Notes under the pieces: generated by a model | Database searches by the model: none | The model's input: the letters and a program-made list of their open reading frames with translations, nothing else | What the model was told of the DNA's origin: nothing | Shown here: positions 26,701 to 38,338 of the stretch, one piece after another | Layout of the letters: every line of letters starts with the position of its first letter | How positions within the stretch are numbered: position 1 is the first letter of the stretch | Translations under genes and position numbers: made by a program | Assembly (NCBI GenBank): GCA_035041965.1 | Contig: JAPYMA010000315.1 | Coordinates: 1-64,000 of the forward strand | Direction of reading: 5' to 3' | From: Anisakis pegreffii | Lineage: Eukaryota > Nematoda > Chromadorea > Rhabditida > Anisakidae | Length of the DNA stretch: 64,000 nucleotides

Positions 26701-27140
26701 CGAATACGGATTTCTGAATGATGAGATCATGAGTGGTGCCCGCAGTTCCATTATTTAAAATGGAAGTGTGCACAAATATGGATAATTCAAATTTTATCTG
26801 AATGATTACTGTATTGTACTGCATATACCATTCTTTCTTTCTTCATTGGTGCCGAATTCGATATCAACGAAAAGCTTTTTCATTGTGTTGGAACGATTCT
26901 ATTTGAATGCGATTTCAAAGAATGAAATTTTCAGTAACGAAACAGGTTCTGAAAGAAGTGGACGTTCAGTCAGCGGATGAAGAGAATACAGCCAACTCGA
27001 AGAAACAAGTGCCGTTATCACAAATGACAACCCAAAATATCGCGTCAGATCAGCCACACGCTAATGAGAGAACGGTTGCAGCAAGTAAAAGGACACCTCA
27101 TGGACAGTCCAAAATTAGTGCTTTCTTCAAGAAAGTTTAA
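23780..27140 (+). CDS. POLD3: DNA polymerase delta subunit 3 (p66)
   Basis: Non-catalytic subunit that ties polymerase delta to PCNA. Nine exons join in phase to about 472 residues, close to human POLD3: 23780-23892, 24081-24318, 24475-24651, 25027-25179, 25290-25384, 25734-25939, 26129-26248, 26550-26660, 26935-27140. The N-terminus has the winged-helix-like POLD3 start (KVVTIAYLSRHAHISIDEAR), then LHAIYLISGRLND, VQLVRDESLEKIKQ and KSNLKSLYSL, matching the conserved N-terminal half. The middle is charged and low in order (Lys/Glu-rich, residues about 260-330). A conserved TFVDEDGFMVTK block follows (human counterpart T-Y-L-D-E-E-G), and the protein ends in a PIP box, QSKISAFF (residues 462-469). 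An internal DISSLFKKAASK motif echoes it. Most acceptors are good; those of exon 3 (GCAAG) and the exon 4 donor (25176 or 25179) are less certain. Confidence 0.92.
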
Positions 27141-28926
27141 GTTTATAAGTGTTCAGTATTAATGAATTGTATCTGTCACCTCATTTTCTGAAAACAGGTT
27201 ACTCTCATCGTAATATGCAATTTACAACGAATTGTTTTCTCAATGTAGTTCAAAGAGAACGATCGATTCAAGAACGATGATTGTTCGTTTTCGGGTGAAT
27301 TTGAACTCGTTATGTCATTTTTCAAGTTGTCATTGAACCAGCTGAATATGTTAATGTCAACGCAGTACCTGCGACGGTGGTTTGATGGGATGAATCGTGA
27401 TCAATTTTGCGAAATCTGAAACTTATTCACCTTGGCATTTCATTGTTTTTTGCTACTGAAAGAGTTGTTTTGTTTCATTATTGATGTCAATGTTACTATT
27501 TTCACTTCGTTATCATTCTTATCACAACAATTTCTGTTCGTTCAATGTTTATTCTTTTCTTTACGTTTGCACATTTTTGTTCACCACTCACCGATTATGC
27601 ATACTGGTTCTTATTCATTTTTCGATCGCTTTTTTGATTTGATCATATGACTGATAATTTGGTTCCGATCGATTTTACACTTATTCGCTGTTGAATGGTG
27701 TTTTATTGGGATGATTTGTTTGTATCGATCAGTAAGGATTCTTCTTAAAATTTAGCTATCGTTTACATTCACTAGAAGCAACACGTTTTTGTAATTGGAT
27801 TTGCTACTACTTTACATGATGATACTCAGTCGTTTGATGGATTGCAATAAATTCGTTCAGAAATTAAGCCTTTACACTGGAATGTTTCTCGTCAGTAAAT
27901 ACGTTAACAAATCGCCTGTTGACAATGTTTGTCGGTTCGATTGCATGCAAATGCGTTATTCAATCGTGAATATTGAATACCTCATGCAAGCTGCGAGTCT
28001 TCAATACTCTAACTGCAGCATACATGCTTGCCATGAGCTGCTTCTAAATTGTTGGGCGTTCTACTGACATTGGCGCTCTTTTTCAAAATTATAGGAGTGA
28101 TAAGCATATAGCGCTGCATTCGCAATATTTCACGTCAAAACGTTAATCAAAATAGTCCGATGAAACGAGGATGAAGTGATAAGAAAGGTTATCAAAATAA
28201 TTAAGAGATAGGCATATGTGACCAATCAAGAAATTGGCACCCGCGCATCATTAAGACGGCAATATGCAATCAGTTTGTGTCCTCTTTTGCAGTTCAAATA
28301 CTTAAGGAATAATTTGTGAATATTCACGCGATATTCTTATCGGTGACGTATGCTGCTGATAAAGGCAATCGCACAAAAATGCAATGCAATGATATTTTAG
28401 CACATATTTATTGAACAGTTCATTGGCGATCAAAACAGATCTCATTCTAATGTGTTTGAGCTGATTGCTCAATTACAGCCATTAAGAGTCCACTCTGTAG
28501 CCTATTCTTTTTGTTTGAATTATAACGTATTCTAGTAAATTTCCAAATCCGATCCTACATTTCGAAATATTGTTATATTTCGAAGTATTTCTGTAGACGA
28601 CCTTCGTTCCATTATGTTTCCGTATGATCGCATTCTCTAAGCGTAACGTTTGCCCGATACCCCCAAATAGTAACCGTAAGGTCCAAGTAGGCACTGTTCG
28701 TAGATGAGTTGATGTCAGTGAATTAATACGGCACTCATGTTTAGGGACCAATCGGACGGATGCAGTTAACGTTGTAACATTAACGAAAATGTCTTTGATC
28801 GTATCATTTTCATATTTCACAAACGTTTTACATTGCGATTGTGCACACAAATGTGAGTGTTTCACAGCATAACAAAAACAGATTTATTGTTTTACAGAAG
28901 ACACTGACCGTAACAAAATATTAACA

Positions 28927-28935
28927 ATGGCAGAG
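28927..28935 (+). other. Candidate upstream start exon (Met-Ala-Glu) for FPGS
   Basis: An acceptor-like TTGTTTTACAG ends at 28897, followed by a short leader, ATGGCAGAG and a consensus donor GTAAGC. It ends in phase 0, as needed to join the FPGS exon at 31313, giving a longer protein with a basic leader. The intron would be 2.4 kb. Only splice-site shape and phase support it. Confidence 0.2.
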
Positions 28936-30022
28936 GTAAGCCTTAATCTTTAAATGGTATTGTTCGTTAAAGGAACAGCTGAAAAATAGATCCGCTTCCC
29001 TGGTATAAATATCGAATCGTTCACTTTTTTTCACTAAAGCTGCTTCACATGAACGGATCTATTTCTCAGACGTTTTGCTGTGCGTCTTCGTTTTCGTTTC
29101 CGCTTGGATATTTTAGCAGTAGAAGTTTGTAAGAGTGGATCGTTTGATTCGTGTCGGATACTTCTAACGGCTGCGTGTCCTATGTGAAATCAGCACCGAC
29201 TTGTCATAGTTCATATCCTCTCAGTTACTTCAAAAAAATATTCTAAGCCAATGATTCTCATCCCTCTTGGACGATTTACAAAACTGGTAAATAAAAGTTT
29301 ATTGACAGATTTCATATTTCTTCCGTAATTCTTCAATAATATTTTCAAAATGTTTGTCTGAACACAAGAGAATGATTCGTTTAATACCATTATTATCAAC
29401 AGGCTTCTTGATCTATCGATCAGTTTAAAGTTTATTGTTGGGGTGTAGTTGATTGTCCAAGGGAAAGACTGCGATCACGTTGAAGTGGGAAACATGGTCG
29501 GTCTGCTGTAGAGGAAGCATGACAACCACTGGTTCGAGTCGATAATTAGTCACTAAACATAGCTATGCTGTTTGACTGGTTGCGTGTCGTAGCTAAATGT
29601 TTACGTATGGAATATAACGTGGAACATGACGCGGTGATATGCAGCACATAAATGAATTTGGTTTGATTGTGATTTTGTGCATACAGCTGAAAGAGCCGAA
29701 TACGTGTTGGCCGTTGGGTAGGATCACTTATGGTTATTGTTCCTTCGATAAGTTGTTGCCATTTCTGCAGTCTATCAGCATCACCGAAGTGCACTATTAG
29801 AGAATTTGCGTTCTGGATAATTGTCTTAGAAATAGATGCGTAAATGAAATAATCATTCTTCTTGTTATCATAATCTTTCCTTTCGTCTTATCAAATTCAA
29901 CTTTTTGTACTTTACTTTATCAAACGAATACTTTTTCTAGTTGATAGATTTTTGATTGTTGACGTATAGTTTTTTGAACGTTCTCATAAGAGATGCCATT
30001 TTTATAAGATGCCATTTCAGTT

Positions 30023-30148
30023 TTGTAAAATTTTAGATTGTGATCGATCACTATCGTGTGCTTCTTTAATAGTTTCATCGCAAAACAGTTTCATTGCTTC
30101 TTAAACAGTTTCATCGCAAACAGTTTCATTGAGTCTAAAATTTTACAA
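30023..30148. repeat. Inverted repeat enclosing a higher-order tandem repeat
   Basis: The arms 30023-30037 (TTGTAAAATTTTAGA) and 30134-30148 (TCTAAAATTTTACAA) are perfect reverse complements. Between them, 30071-30133 holds four units beginning AGTTTCAT, alternating AGTTTCATCGCAAA and AGTTTCATTG types, so two longer units of about 36 bases. It could fold as a hairpin or be a small non-autonomous element; no target-site duplication was obvious. Confidence 0.7.
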
Positions 30149-31312
30149 GCGACTGCTATCGCCCGCTAACACCTTTTTACTTGTTGAATATCGACCAAAT
30201 GATCACGTTTTTCTTCCTCTTGACTGTGACTTTTCCATCTAGTGACACCATTGTATATTTAACCGCATTTTATTTTAGTATCACTTTGATAAGACGCATA
30301 TGAATTACTTGATATATGCATAAACTTCCTCTATTGTTTCACACCTCAAATCATCGATCACGGTCAACAATATTTCATTATTGAATTACTCGCAGTGCAA
30401 ATGTGATAGCTTGTATCCTCATGCGACTGCCACATCGAAACTTGTTTTGAACGTCATCTTCTCGGAGATTATCATCGCAGTTCAATGATCGTTTGATCAT
30501 TTCACTCAACTGTTTACATTAAATTCGATTGTTCATTCTTCGTCGGCAAATATTGATTCACACCATCACAATTTTCCTTCCATCTCTCTGAATCTTTGTT
30601 TGGGAGTTTGGTTGGAACACATTTGGTCATTCTTTGATTTTTGATGAGTGTATTTAACAACGTTTTGGATGCCTCATTATTCCCATCGTACGTTAACGTG
30701 TAAATCATACAAAGTCAGCTGTCTGATTCGTTCGTTTTCATTCTGTTCCTTTGTTTCTCCTCAGTCGTGTGTCATGTAATGTTGTTTGGTCAGTCAGTAT
30801 ATCGAGTTATTTTATGAAGTATTTCAAGGCGATTCATGAGAGAAAATCTGTAATGCTCAACACATATAACGTACTCATGTATTCTTACAGTATTAGAGCT
30901 ATCGTTCGATTAGTCTGTCTATCCGAATGGTTCTTCATTTGATTTGATTTGTTGAAAAAGAATGCAGGCTGAAGAGGAATGTAGACTAGCGGACTAATAT
31001 TGGTTTGTTCGTTGTGTATTTTTGTGAGCAGTATTATATTTTGTAGTAATTATACTAAATTGCAAATGAATTTGTTTTGTGAATGCGTATCGGAGATAGC
31101 AGTGTTATCAAATGACTCATTCAAAGGTGTTATCAAATGACCTCGTCTTAAAATATCCTCATCAGCCTCATTCAGCATGCTCTCATTTTATGTCGTGTTT
31201 GCGTTTTTGTTATTTCTCTGATTTTTCTTTCCCATCATAAATCAATTTTCTGGTAACTAATAGAATTTTCTCCGTTTTCAAATATTTTCTCAGTGTGAAT
31301 TAATATTTTCAG

Positions 31313-34300
31313 TTGCTGTTCATTTCTCAACTAAAATTGCATTGTTCGCTCGCACGATTAATACGTCGCCATTCACTGCTGATAAATCTTGTGCGGAATA
31401 TCTCAACAATGGCAAAACCAGTCACTAAAAGCACAGCATATGAAGTAATTTTTGTGCGAATATTAGAATTTCACTGAATGAATTTATTGCTGAACTCACG
31501 AAAGTCTGCCTTTTTATCATGCGATGTGCTCTACTGAATCAAATTTGTGAACAACATTCGTTCCATACCAGCCGCATACAACTATTTCGTATTTGTCGGC
31601 GTTAGCTAGAATAATTCATTATTAAAGGCCCAGTTTATTGCAATGAATCCCTGATATAGCTAAAATTTCCCAGTTCTCCTCGTGATCGATTTGCAGCCTC
31701 CAGTAATGATCAATTTATGCATTGCCCCAAGCCTTCTGATATCATTTATTTAATCATTCAATTATTTTTGGATTTCATTCATTTCATCTTTACTTGTGGT
31801 TCTTTTTTGCCCATTCATCGTTTCGAATGTTTCATAATTTCAGAATGCTGTTTCACAGTTGAATACTCTGCAGAGTAACGCGCGTACAATTCAACAGGTG
31901 CGCAAGAATCGTGAATTCTTTCAGTCAATTAATTTAGCTGAAACGATGATATTTCTGAAGCGATGTAATATTGAGGTATTCTGCAACCATTTTCTCACCA
32001 TTGTCCATCAGTTATTATATTCGTTATTCATTGTTCCATTCAAGCATTATTTTCAATTTGATGCATGACTTGATTGAATTGCATCTCTGTGATGAAATAC
32101 AACGCTTCGAGTGTTGCCATTTTGAAGGGTAATTGTTCAATGATTATTGCATTTAATCACTCGTAAAATATTCGCAGTTAGATGACATCGATAAATTGAA
32201 TGTGATTCATATTAGCGGTACCAAAGGAAAAGGATCAACGTGTGCGTTCATCGAGTCAATTTTAAGACAGTTTGGTTATAAAACTGGATTTTACAGGTTC
32301 GCTTATTGTTTTTAGTTGTTGCATTTCATAATCTGATCTTCGTCTATTTTATTATTTATCGCCAAACAATTGCGTGTTTCAGTTCACCGCATTTAGTGCA
32401 TGTGCGCGAGCGCATTCGAATCAATGGTCGTCCGTTAAGTGAAACTGCGTTTACGAAGTATTTTTTTACTGTTTACGATCGACTTCAGAAAGGGGTTCGT
32501 TTTGAGGTGTTTTTGAATGAGCGATCGCTTTTGTCTATCTGATTCGTCAACGATTTCATCTAATGTGGATCTGTAAATTGGAGATGAAATGAACGTTTGT
32601 GAGAAAATGACGGCATTTGTTCGGTGTTTTCATTTCGAGTTCAGCTTCAACATATTCTCACTCTTTTAGCCATCGAGAAATGAACTTGTGAACAAATTTT
32701 CAATGAAAATAAAGTGTGCAGTTGATGAATTTCAAGGCAGTTGATGACGGCGCGATGCCAACTTATTTCAAATTCCTTACGTTGATGGCATTCCACGTTT
32801 TTATTGAAGAGAAAGTTGACGTTGCTATCATCGAGGTGGGCATTGGCGGTGAACATGATTGCACTAATGTGATCAGGTTGCTTCTCTTGATTCGTCGCAT
32901 TCAATTTTTGTTTATTCGACATTCGTGCATGGGAATTATGCTGTATATAAAGTGTTTCAACCGTACCGTTCAATCATTCAAATTAGTTTATTGTAATCGG
33001 CGTTTGGAAAAAAAGTAAAACATTTAAGAAATCCAGTGGTTTGTGGTGTAACAACGCTCGATTTCGATCACGTATCGTTGCTGGGTTCGACACTCGAAGA
33101 GATCGCATGGCAAAAGGCTGGCATTTTTAAGAAAGATTCAGTGGCGGTTGTGGCTGATCAAACACCACAGACGATGAATGTTATGATGTCTCGTGCAATC
33201 GAGCGAAAGGTTATTTGATGTTCGCTGACAGCCAATACGTTTGACTGTGCTTCGCAAACATGATAATGTTATGTGGTTGAAGTTTTGTTTAGTGTCAGTT
33301 GAGAAGAGCGCCCAACTTCGATGCATACAATTGGCCATGTGAGCAACTCGAAATTGGTATTCCCGGCCAACATCAATACTGGAATATTACACTAGCCATG
33401 CAGTTGGCCAAGATTTGGCTTCAAACGATGAATCACAAATGCGGTAATTCTAATATTATTGGTGGTTGCTGGAGTGTGCTTTTGATATTCATTTCAGACG
33501 CCTTAATGGATAATGGATCAAAATTGGCGTATGTGCAACAAGGTAGTACCTTACCTGGTTTTGTGGTGCCAGAGCAGTTTATTGATGGTATTCGGCTATG
33601 CAAGTGGCCTGGACGAAGCCAAATGCTGAGGATAAGCGACTCATTAATATACTTCCTTGACGGAGCTCATACACCTAAGAGTTTAGAGGTTCAAAATAAT
33701 TTATCTTCAAAGTCAGATGTGAATTACAATATTTGATGGATAAACTGTTACGAATTTGAAGCACATATAATATTTCAGTGTTGTGCTACATGGTATAAGT
33801 GGGATCGTCAGCGAGTGAATCAAGATCCCTTTGCTAAGAAGCCATTACGAATTTTATTATTTCACTGTACAGGTGATCGAAAACCAGAGTCTTTGCTGCC
33901 TCATTTAGTGGTACTTTTTATTCCTCTCATGTGGTCTCATCTTCGTTTGTTTAGCAATTTTCATTTCCATATTATAATCAAGTAATCAGTTGTTTTTTTT
34001 TTTTTGAAAATAAAATTGCCATATGAAATTACCTGGATTGGCCAGTTTATCAGACGTTTGTAAGCCACAATGCGTTTCCGTTCGCATTGTTTTAGCCTCA
34101 GTTGACGCCACCCCGTTGGCTAGGCGGGCACGCCAACTGAACACAACCACCCAATTAATTAGTTACCGTAAGTACTTTGCATGATTAAAGATTACCGAAT
34201 ACCAATGCGGTAAATAATCGTAACTCTAATCAAACAAATATTCTGCCGATCGCCCGATCGGTAAAGCAACTACTCGGTGTTCAGTAAGTATGCACGAGGT

Positions 34301-34797
34301 ACTTTTGAAAGATTCATCTTCTCGATAATATTTAACAACCAACTTACTTGAAGGATTGCAATTTTGATATTGCCTTATTCTGTCCAACTCGTCTGCGCTC
34401 TACTCTCGATATCAGCTCGGATCATTCTAATTTCAATCAGGATCAAAAAGAGCAATATTTACGTAGTGAAGAGAATATGATCATGTGGAAGAAACTCAAT
34501 AATGAAGTACTTGCTCTGTTATCCTTTTCATATTCACTCTATAATCATTTTCTCCATATCGATCCAAATTTTATTCACCCGTTATCCAAAATCATTTACA
34601 ATCGCTGAACGCATCTTCAAGGAAATGCATTCATCAAATTTCAGAGTGCACATGCGGAACATTTTGATTGTATCGAAAAGGCGATTCGACGAATCGATTC
34701 ACTTCACAATGAAAAACAGCGCAACATTGAAGTATTGGTAACGGGTAGTTTGCATCTAGTTGGCGGCGTTCTTTCATTCATTGAACCTCATTCGTGA
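31313..34797 (+). CDS. FPGS: Folylpolyglutamate synthase
   Basis: Adds glutamates to folates so that cells and mitochondria retain them. Exons in phase: 31313-31444 (ATG at 31409), 31844-31975, 32178-32296, 32383-32494, 32722-32876, 33029-33209, 33299-33443, 33498-33688, 33779-33910, 34354-34506, 34645-34797; 502 residues from 31409. Key motifs: P-loop GTKGKGST (residues 70-77), [71 protein letters not shown] and, at the end, [14 protein letters not shown]. The first exon stays in frame for 32 codons before the ATG and reads as an arginine-rich, acid-free stretch like a mitochondrial presequence. Intron 7 is only 54 bases; intron 9 is largely a dispersed repeat copy. The exon 5 and exon 10 acceptors (GTGCAG, TTGAAG) are weaker than the rest. 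Identity is certain. Confidence 0.94.
34025..34285. repeat. Dispersed repeat copy inside FPGS intron 9
   Basis: Shares TACCTGGATTGGCCAG at the start, a middle TTGACGCCA…CCCGTTGGCTAGG-like block, AACACAACCA, and GCCGATCGC near the end with 40213-40498. The two look roughly two-thirds identical by eye with several indels. It fills more than half of the 443-base intron. Confidence 0.75.
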
Positions 34798-35946
34798 TAC
34801 TTTATTCTGATTGTTCCATTGAATGCAACCTCGATGCTTGTAATGGAACATTTGTGCTAGGTAACTAAATCCAGATTAGGAGAGGGCTTCTATTCATTCA
34901 AGAGAATTTGATGTTTTGAAATATCCATTCATTGTGTTCTGGAATTTGAGATATGATTATTCTTATGATCAACTAAAGTTGTTCTGTGAATCATTTCGTA
35001 ATCGAGTATTCTATTAACATTGTTCGAGCGATTTATTACCATGTGAAATGTAGGTTATCACAGTTTTAAGCTCGTCAGCAAATATGATCAGTTCAAATTT
35101 GCCATCTCCTTTTCCTGACTTTTTTCACTCTGCTTCTACTTTAGTGCATTCCCGTAGATGTGTAGAAACCTTCTAATTTTAGTCACCATGTTCTCTTGTT
35201 TTATCTTGACATTGAGATTGTTGTATGTTGCCACATTGAAATATCTTCATGTGGTTTTAGGCTATTATTGCTATTGAATTTTGTCTATGTCACTTACAGA
35301 ATGTGATCATTTCAAGTGCACTTGTGTGTTCATTCAGTGTTCATTATAGATAACACGGAGATTCAAAATGAGAACACTTCATTGTTTATTGGACTACCAC
35401 CGGTAACAATTGAGCAAAAATGATGAATTGTAAATGTTTGACATCCAGATATGATATAAACGAGTATATTGAGCAGTTGTCGACACATCACACCTATAAC
35501 ATTGTTAATTATGCTATTTCGATAGAATTCTTTGGCAGTTTTCTCGAACTTCTAGTTGTTGAATAATTGAGATGAATTGAATAATTTGAGCATTTCGTTT
35601 TTATTGTCTTCAGATATTAGCTTAATGTTATCGAATTTGAGAAGATATCAAGATATTCGTTTGGTTTAGACAGTCACACTTACGCACATTGGTAATTTGG
35701 TGGTTGAAGATGAGACTCGTTTGTTTCAATGAATTATGGGCACTGAAATTTGAACGTTATATTACTATTATTATCGATATGACTTTATCACTGAAATTGT
35801 TATTGCAAATATTATTGTTTTAATAAAAATATTTCAATCGGTTCGTCAACTAGGTGAATGCATTCAATCTTCCGAAAAGTCTACATAAGAAAATTTGGTG
35901 AGCTTGTTGAATTGATTAACTGATCACAGCGATACGTTTGACTCTA
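34798..35946. other. Convergent gap between FPGS and the TSP1 gene; no gene seen
   Basis: The two flanking genes run toward each other, so this 1.15 kb should contain both 3' untranslated regions. On the minus strand AATAAA (35600-35605, written TTTATT on +) lies about 340 bases past the TSP1 gene stop and is a possible polyadenylation signal. Confidence 0.4.
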
Positions 35947-38338
35947 TCAATGAACACCAAATTGTGTGCTATTGACAACTACTGTTTTGTTTTTGAAATT
36001 ATCATTTCGAAATATCAGCTCACTTGTGTTGTATTCAGAGTTTATGATGTTTGTGTTTTGACTGGATCCAATGACTGGGATAAAATTAGTGTTTGAGGAT
36101 GAGGATGAACGTTCAACAGTCTTAACGACTGGTATCGTCGGAATGGTTGGTGGATTCTGACAGTTATTACAAGGTTGAAGTGTTGGACATGGATTGTTAA
36201 TACCGCATGGTGGTGGGGTTGTTACCGGAGCACACGTGTCGCATGTAACACAACTTGACATTTCACATGCTCGTTGCTCAATACCTTCACCTTCAGCACA
36301 CTGAAATCTCACATCTTCTCTTCCATTTCGCACTGAGTCGGAATTTTTTGAGTGTTTCTTAACCAAAATGAGTCCGTATAAATTCTCGCAGTGAAACGAA
36401 ACGCCGAGGATTTCTAACATACACCTCGATACATAGTTCGTGCTGAATGCTGATACGTACCTTACACAACGAAAGTAATTCTTAATCTGTCGTGTTCAAT
36501 GAACATAAAGTGAGCGATTAAAATTTGATAATTACAATAAGTACAAATTCACGATATCAACTAAGTTTCTGAATACCTGATTACAGGTGCATGTTCTTGT
36601 TCGTAATTCAAGTCCAGAGCCACAGGTGACAGAGCATTCGCTCCACTCACTCCATGCGTTCCAAATGCAGCAAGTTTGCTGGAAATTGTAAAGTCAAATA
36701 CCATAATTTTTAATCAGTGCAGATTTATTGTTAATCACTAATGATTTATTCTATCGCCTGCTTTAAACTTTCTCATCCATTAATTGCAAACCAAAAAATT
36801 TTTGAAAAAAAAAATCAATTCAAGCAATAAGACATACAGTATTGCAAGGCTGTTGTTCGCTAGCAGCTCCTTGACATTTGCATGTGCCACATTGTGTTGA
36901 GCACACCCTCGTTCTGACCTGAACACCACCGCCGCATGAAGCACTGCAAACAGCACGAAGCATTATTTCGACACATTCTACTGGTGATTTCGTCGTTGTT
37001 TACAATTTTGTGTTACCACTATACGCACGCTTCATGAAATCATCTTTTATCTATGCCTTCGATGCGGGAGCATACGCCGCTTTCCAACTTGAATGTTTGC
37101 CCTTAGGCAGTGAAAGAGATAGTCTTGTTCGCATTTGCAATGCAACTGGTTGTTGTTATCATAACGATAACCTGATCGATAACGTTAACTTTTAGCATTC
37201 TAACGAATCGCCCTTGATTATTCTTTAATCACATGATCCGTCTTAATTGAATGAGTTAAACAAATGTTCTCTTAATATCGCCGCACTACGTTAGATCTTA
37301 TCGTTTTATTTTTGTTGTTCGTTAAGCTGTGCGATGTGTTTGCTTGAAAATTCAAGCGAGTATGGATGTGATATGCGACTAATGTTTTACCGTTCTCATA
37401 GCATTTCAACTAGTTACTATTAGTAGTATATTATGGAGCAGTAAATGATTGATGCATGAACTGTAGTCATTATTAAGTGACAGCTTACCTGCATTGTCCC
37501 CAAGGACCCCATTGTGACCATTGTGGTAGCGGCTGCAGAGTTGTAGTTGCGGGTGGTGAGCATCGAATAGCTTCTTCGCCACCTCCATTTCCACCCGTGC
37601 ATTTACCTGGACCTGATGTACAGACTCGCTGCCTTGTTTGCGAATACACTAAAATATTATCTCATTAATTCTATTGCAGTATGTATTGCTTTTGTGTGAG
37701 CGATGAAATCAATTTGGAGTAATTGTTCTCATACGGCCATATTTGAATGTGCAATCACTCCACGGTCCCCATGGTCCCCATTCGTCTTGCGGAACGCAAG
37801 TAGCACACGGCTTTTGGGTTACACAAGTAACGCAAACGGTATCGAGCTGTGATATTTCTGATTTGATCACTGAAATTGTTACTTCAATCATTTATGTTAG
37901 GGAACCGCAGCTTCAAATAGTAATTTTTGAGGAAATTTTATCGATGATTCTCAATAGTTTTTTCCAACATCTCATTTATCAATATCAGAGAGATTCACGG
38001 TTCTCAATAAAAGCTCTTCGGAGACTGAAAAATTTTCGAAACGCATTCTCCGGCACAATTATTATCAACATCTCTTTATTTTATAACTTTATGAGTATTG
38101 ATGCAATTATAAATTTCTGTAATGGCCGTCTTTCTTCAACACTTACGACAAAATGGTTGAACGAATAGCAACTGCAGCAAACTGCTAGCAGAACATACAA
38201 ATGATATGCAATTACAGTAGCTACATTGATAAACGAATTACTTTGAACAGTAAAGATTTCGAACAATGTAGAAAATGTCTTACCGTCAACAAAGCAAAGA
38301 GCAATTGAAAGTGTCGCTGCAATAGGATTGATCTTCAT
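35947..38338 (-). CDS. Secreted protein with three thrombospondin type-1 repeats
   Basis: Minus-strand exons in phase: 38338-38284, 37869-37735, 37648-37489, 36943-36838, 36678-36577, 36300-35947, giving 303 residues. Residues 1-18 are a signal peptide ([18 protein letters not shown]); an in-frame ATG 13 codons earlier would bury it, so 38338 is preferred. Three TSP1 repeats follow: [10 protein letters not shown]…TRQRVC (from residue 49), [17 protein letters not shown]…RTRVC (from 107) and [14 protein letters not shown]…RTRTC (from 161). The W-x-x-W pattern is the usual C-mannosylation site and CSVTCG is the classic TSP1 core. CVTC/CATC cysteine pairs precede the first repeat and CVTCDTC follows the last. 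The C-terminal 118 residues are Pro/Thr/Cys-rich, then Ser/Asn-rich with possible N-glycosylation sites (NTS, NKT, NST). No transmembrane segment or catalytic domain. Probably matrix or cuticle-associated; partner unknown. Confidence 0.88.

Larger units (their letters stand above)
27141..31312. other. Gap between POLD3 and FPGS; no convincing gene
   Basis: Contains a 127-codon open frame on the minus strand (28482-28865) that matches no family I recognise, an ATG mini-exon candidate at 28927-28935, and the inverted-repeat structure at 30023-30148. Codon content of the minus-strand frame gives no clear sign that it is translated. Confidence 0.4.

Noticed and set aside
6948..27140. UTX and POLD3 as one operon
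   Set aside because: They are co-oriented, but 3.7 kb apart, far more than the usual 100-few hundred bases in nematode operons.
29531..29541. GGTTCGAGTC, a B-box-like word
   Set aside because: Neighbouring bases cannot form the T stem and no cloverleaf can be drawn; at most a decayed tRNA-like relic.
32647..32973. 108-codon minus-strand open frame
   Set aside because: Antisense of a well-supported FPGS exon (32722-32876).
37477..37668. Plus-strand Pro/Cys-rich open frame
   Set aside because: Lies antisense over the third exon of the TSP1 gene, whose minus-strand reading has clear TSP1 motifs and good splice sites.
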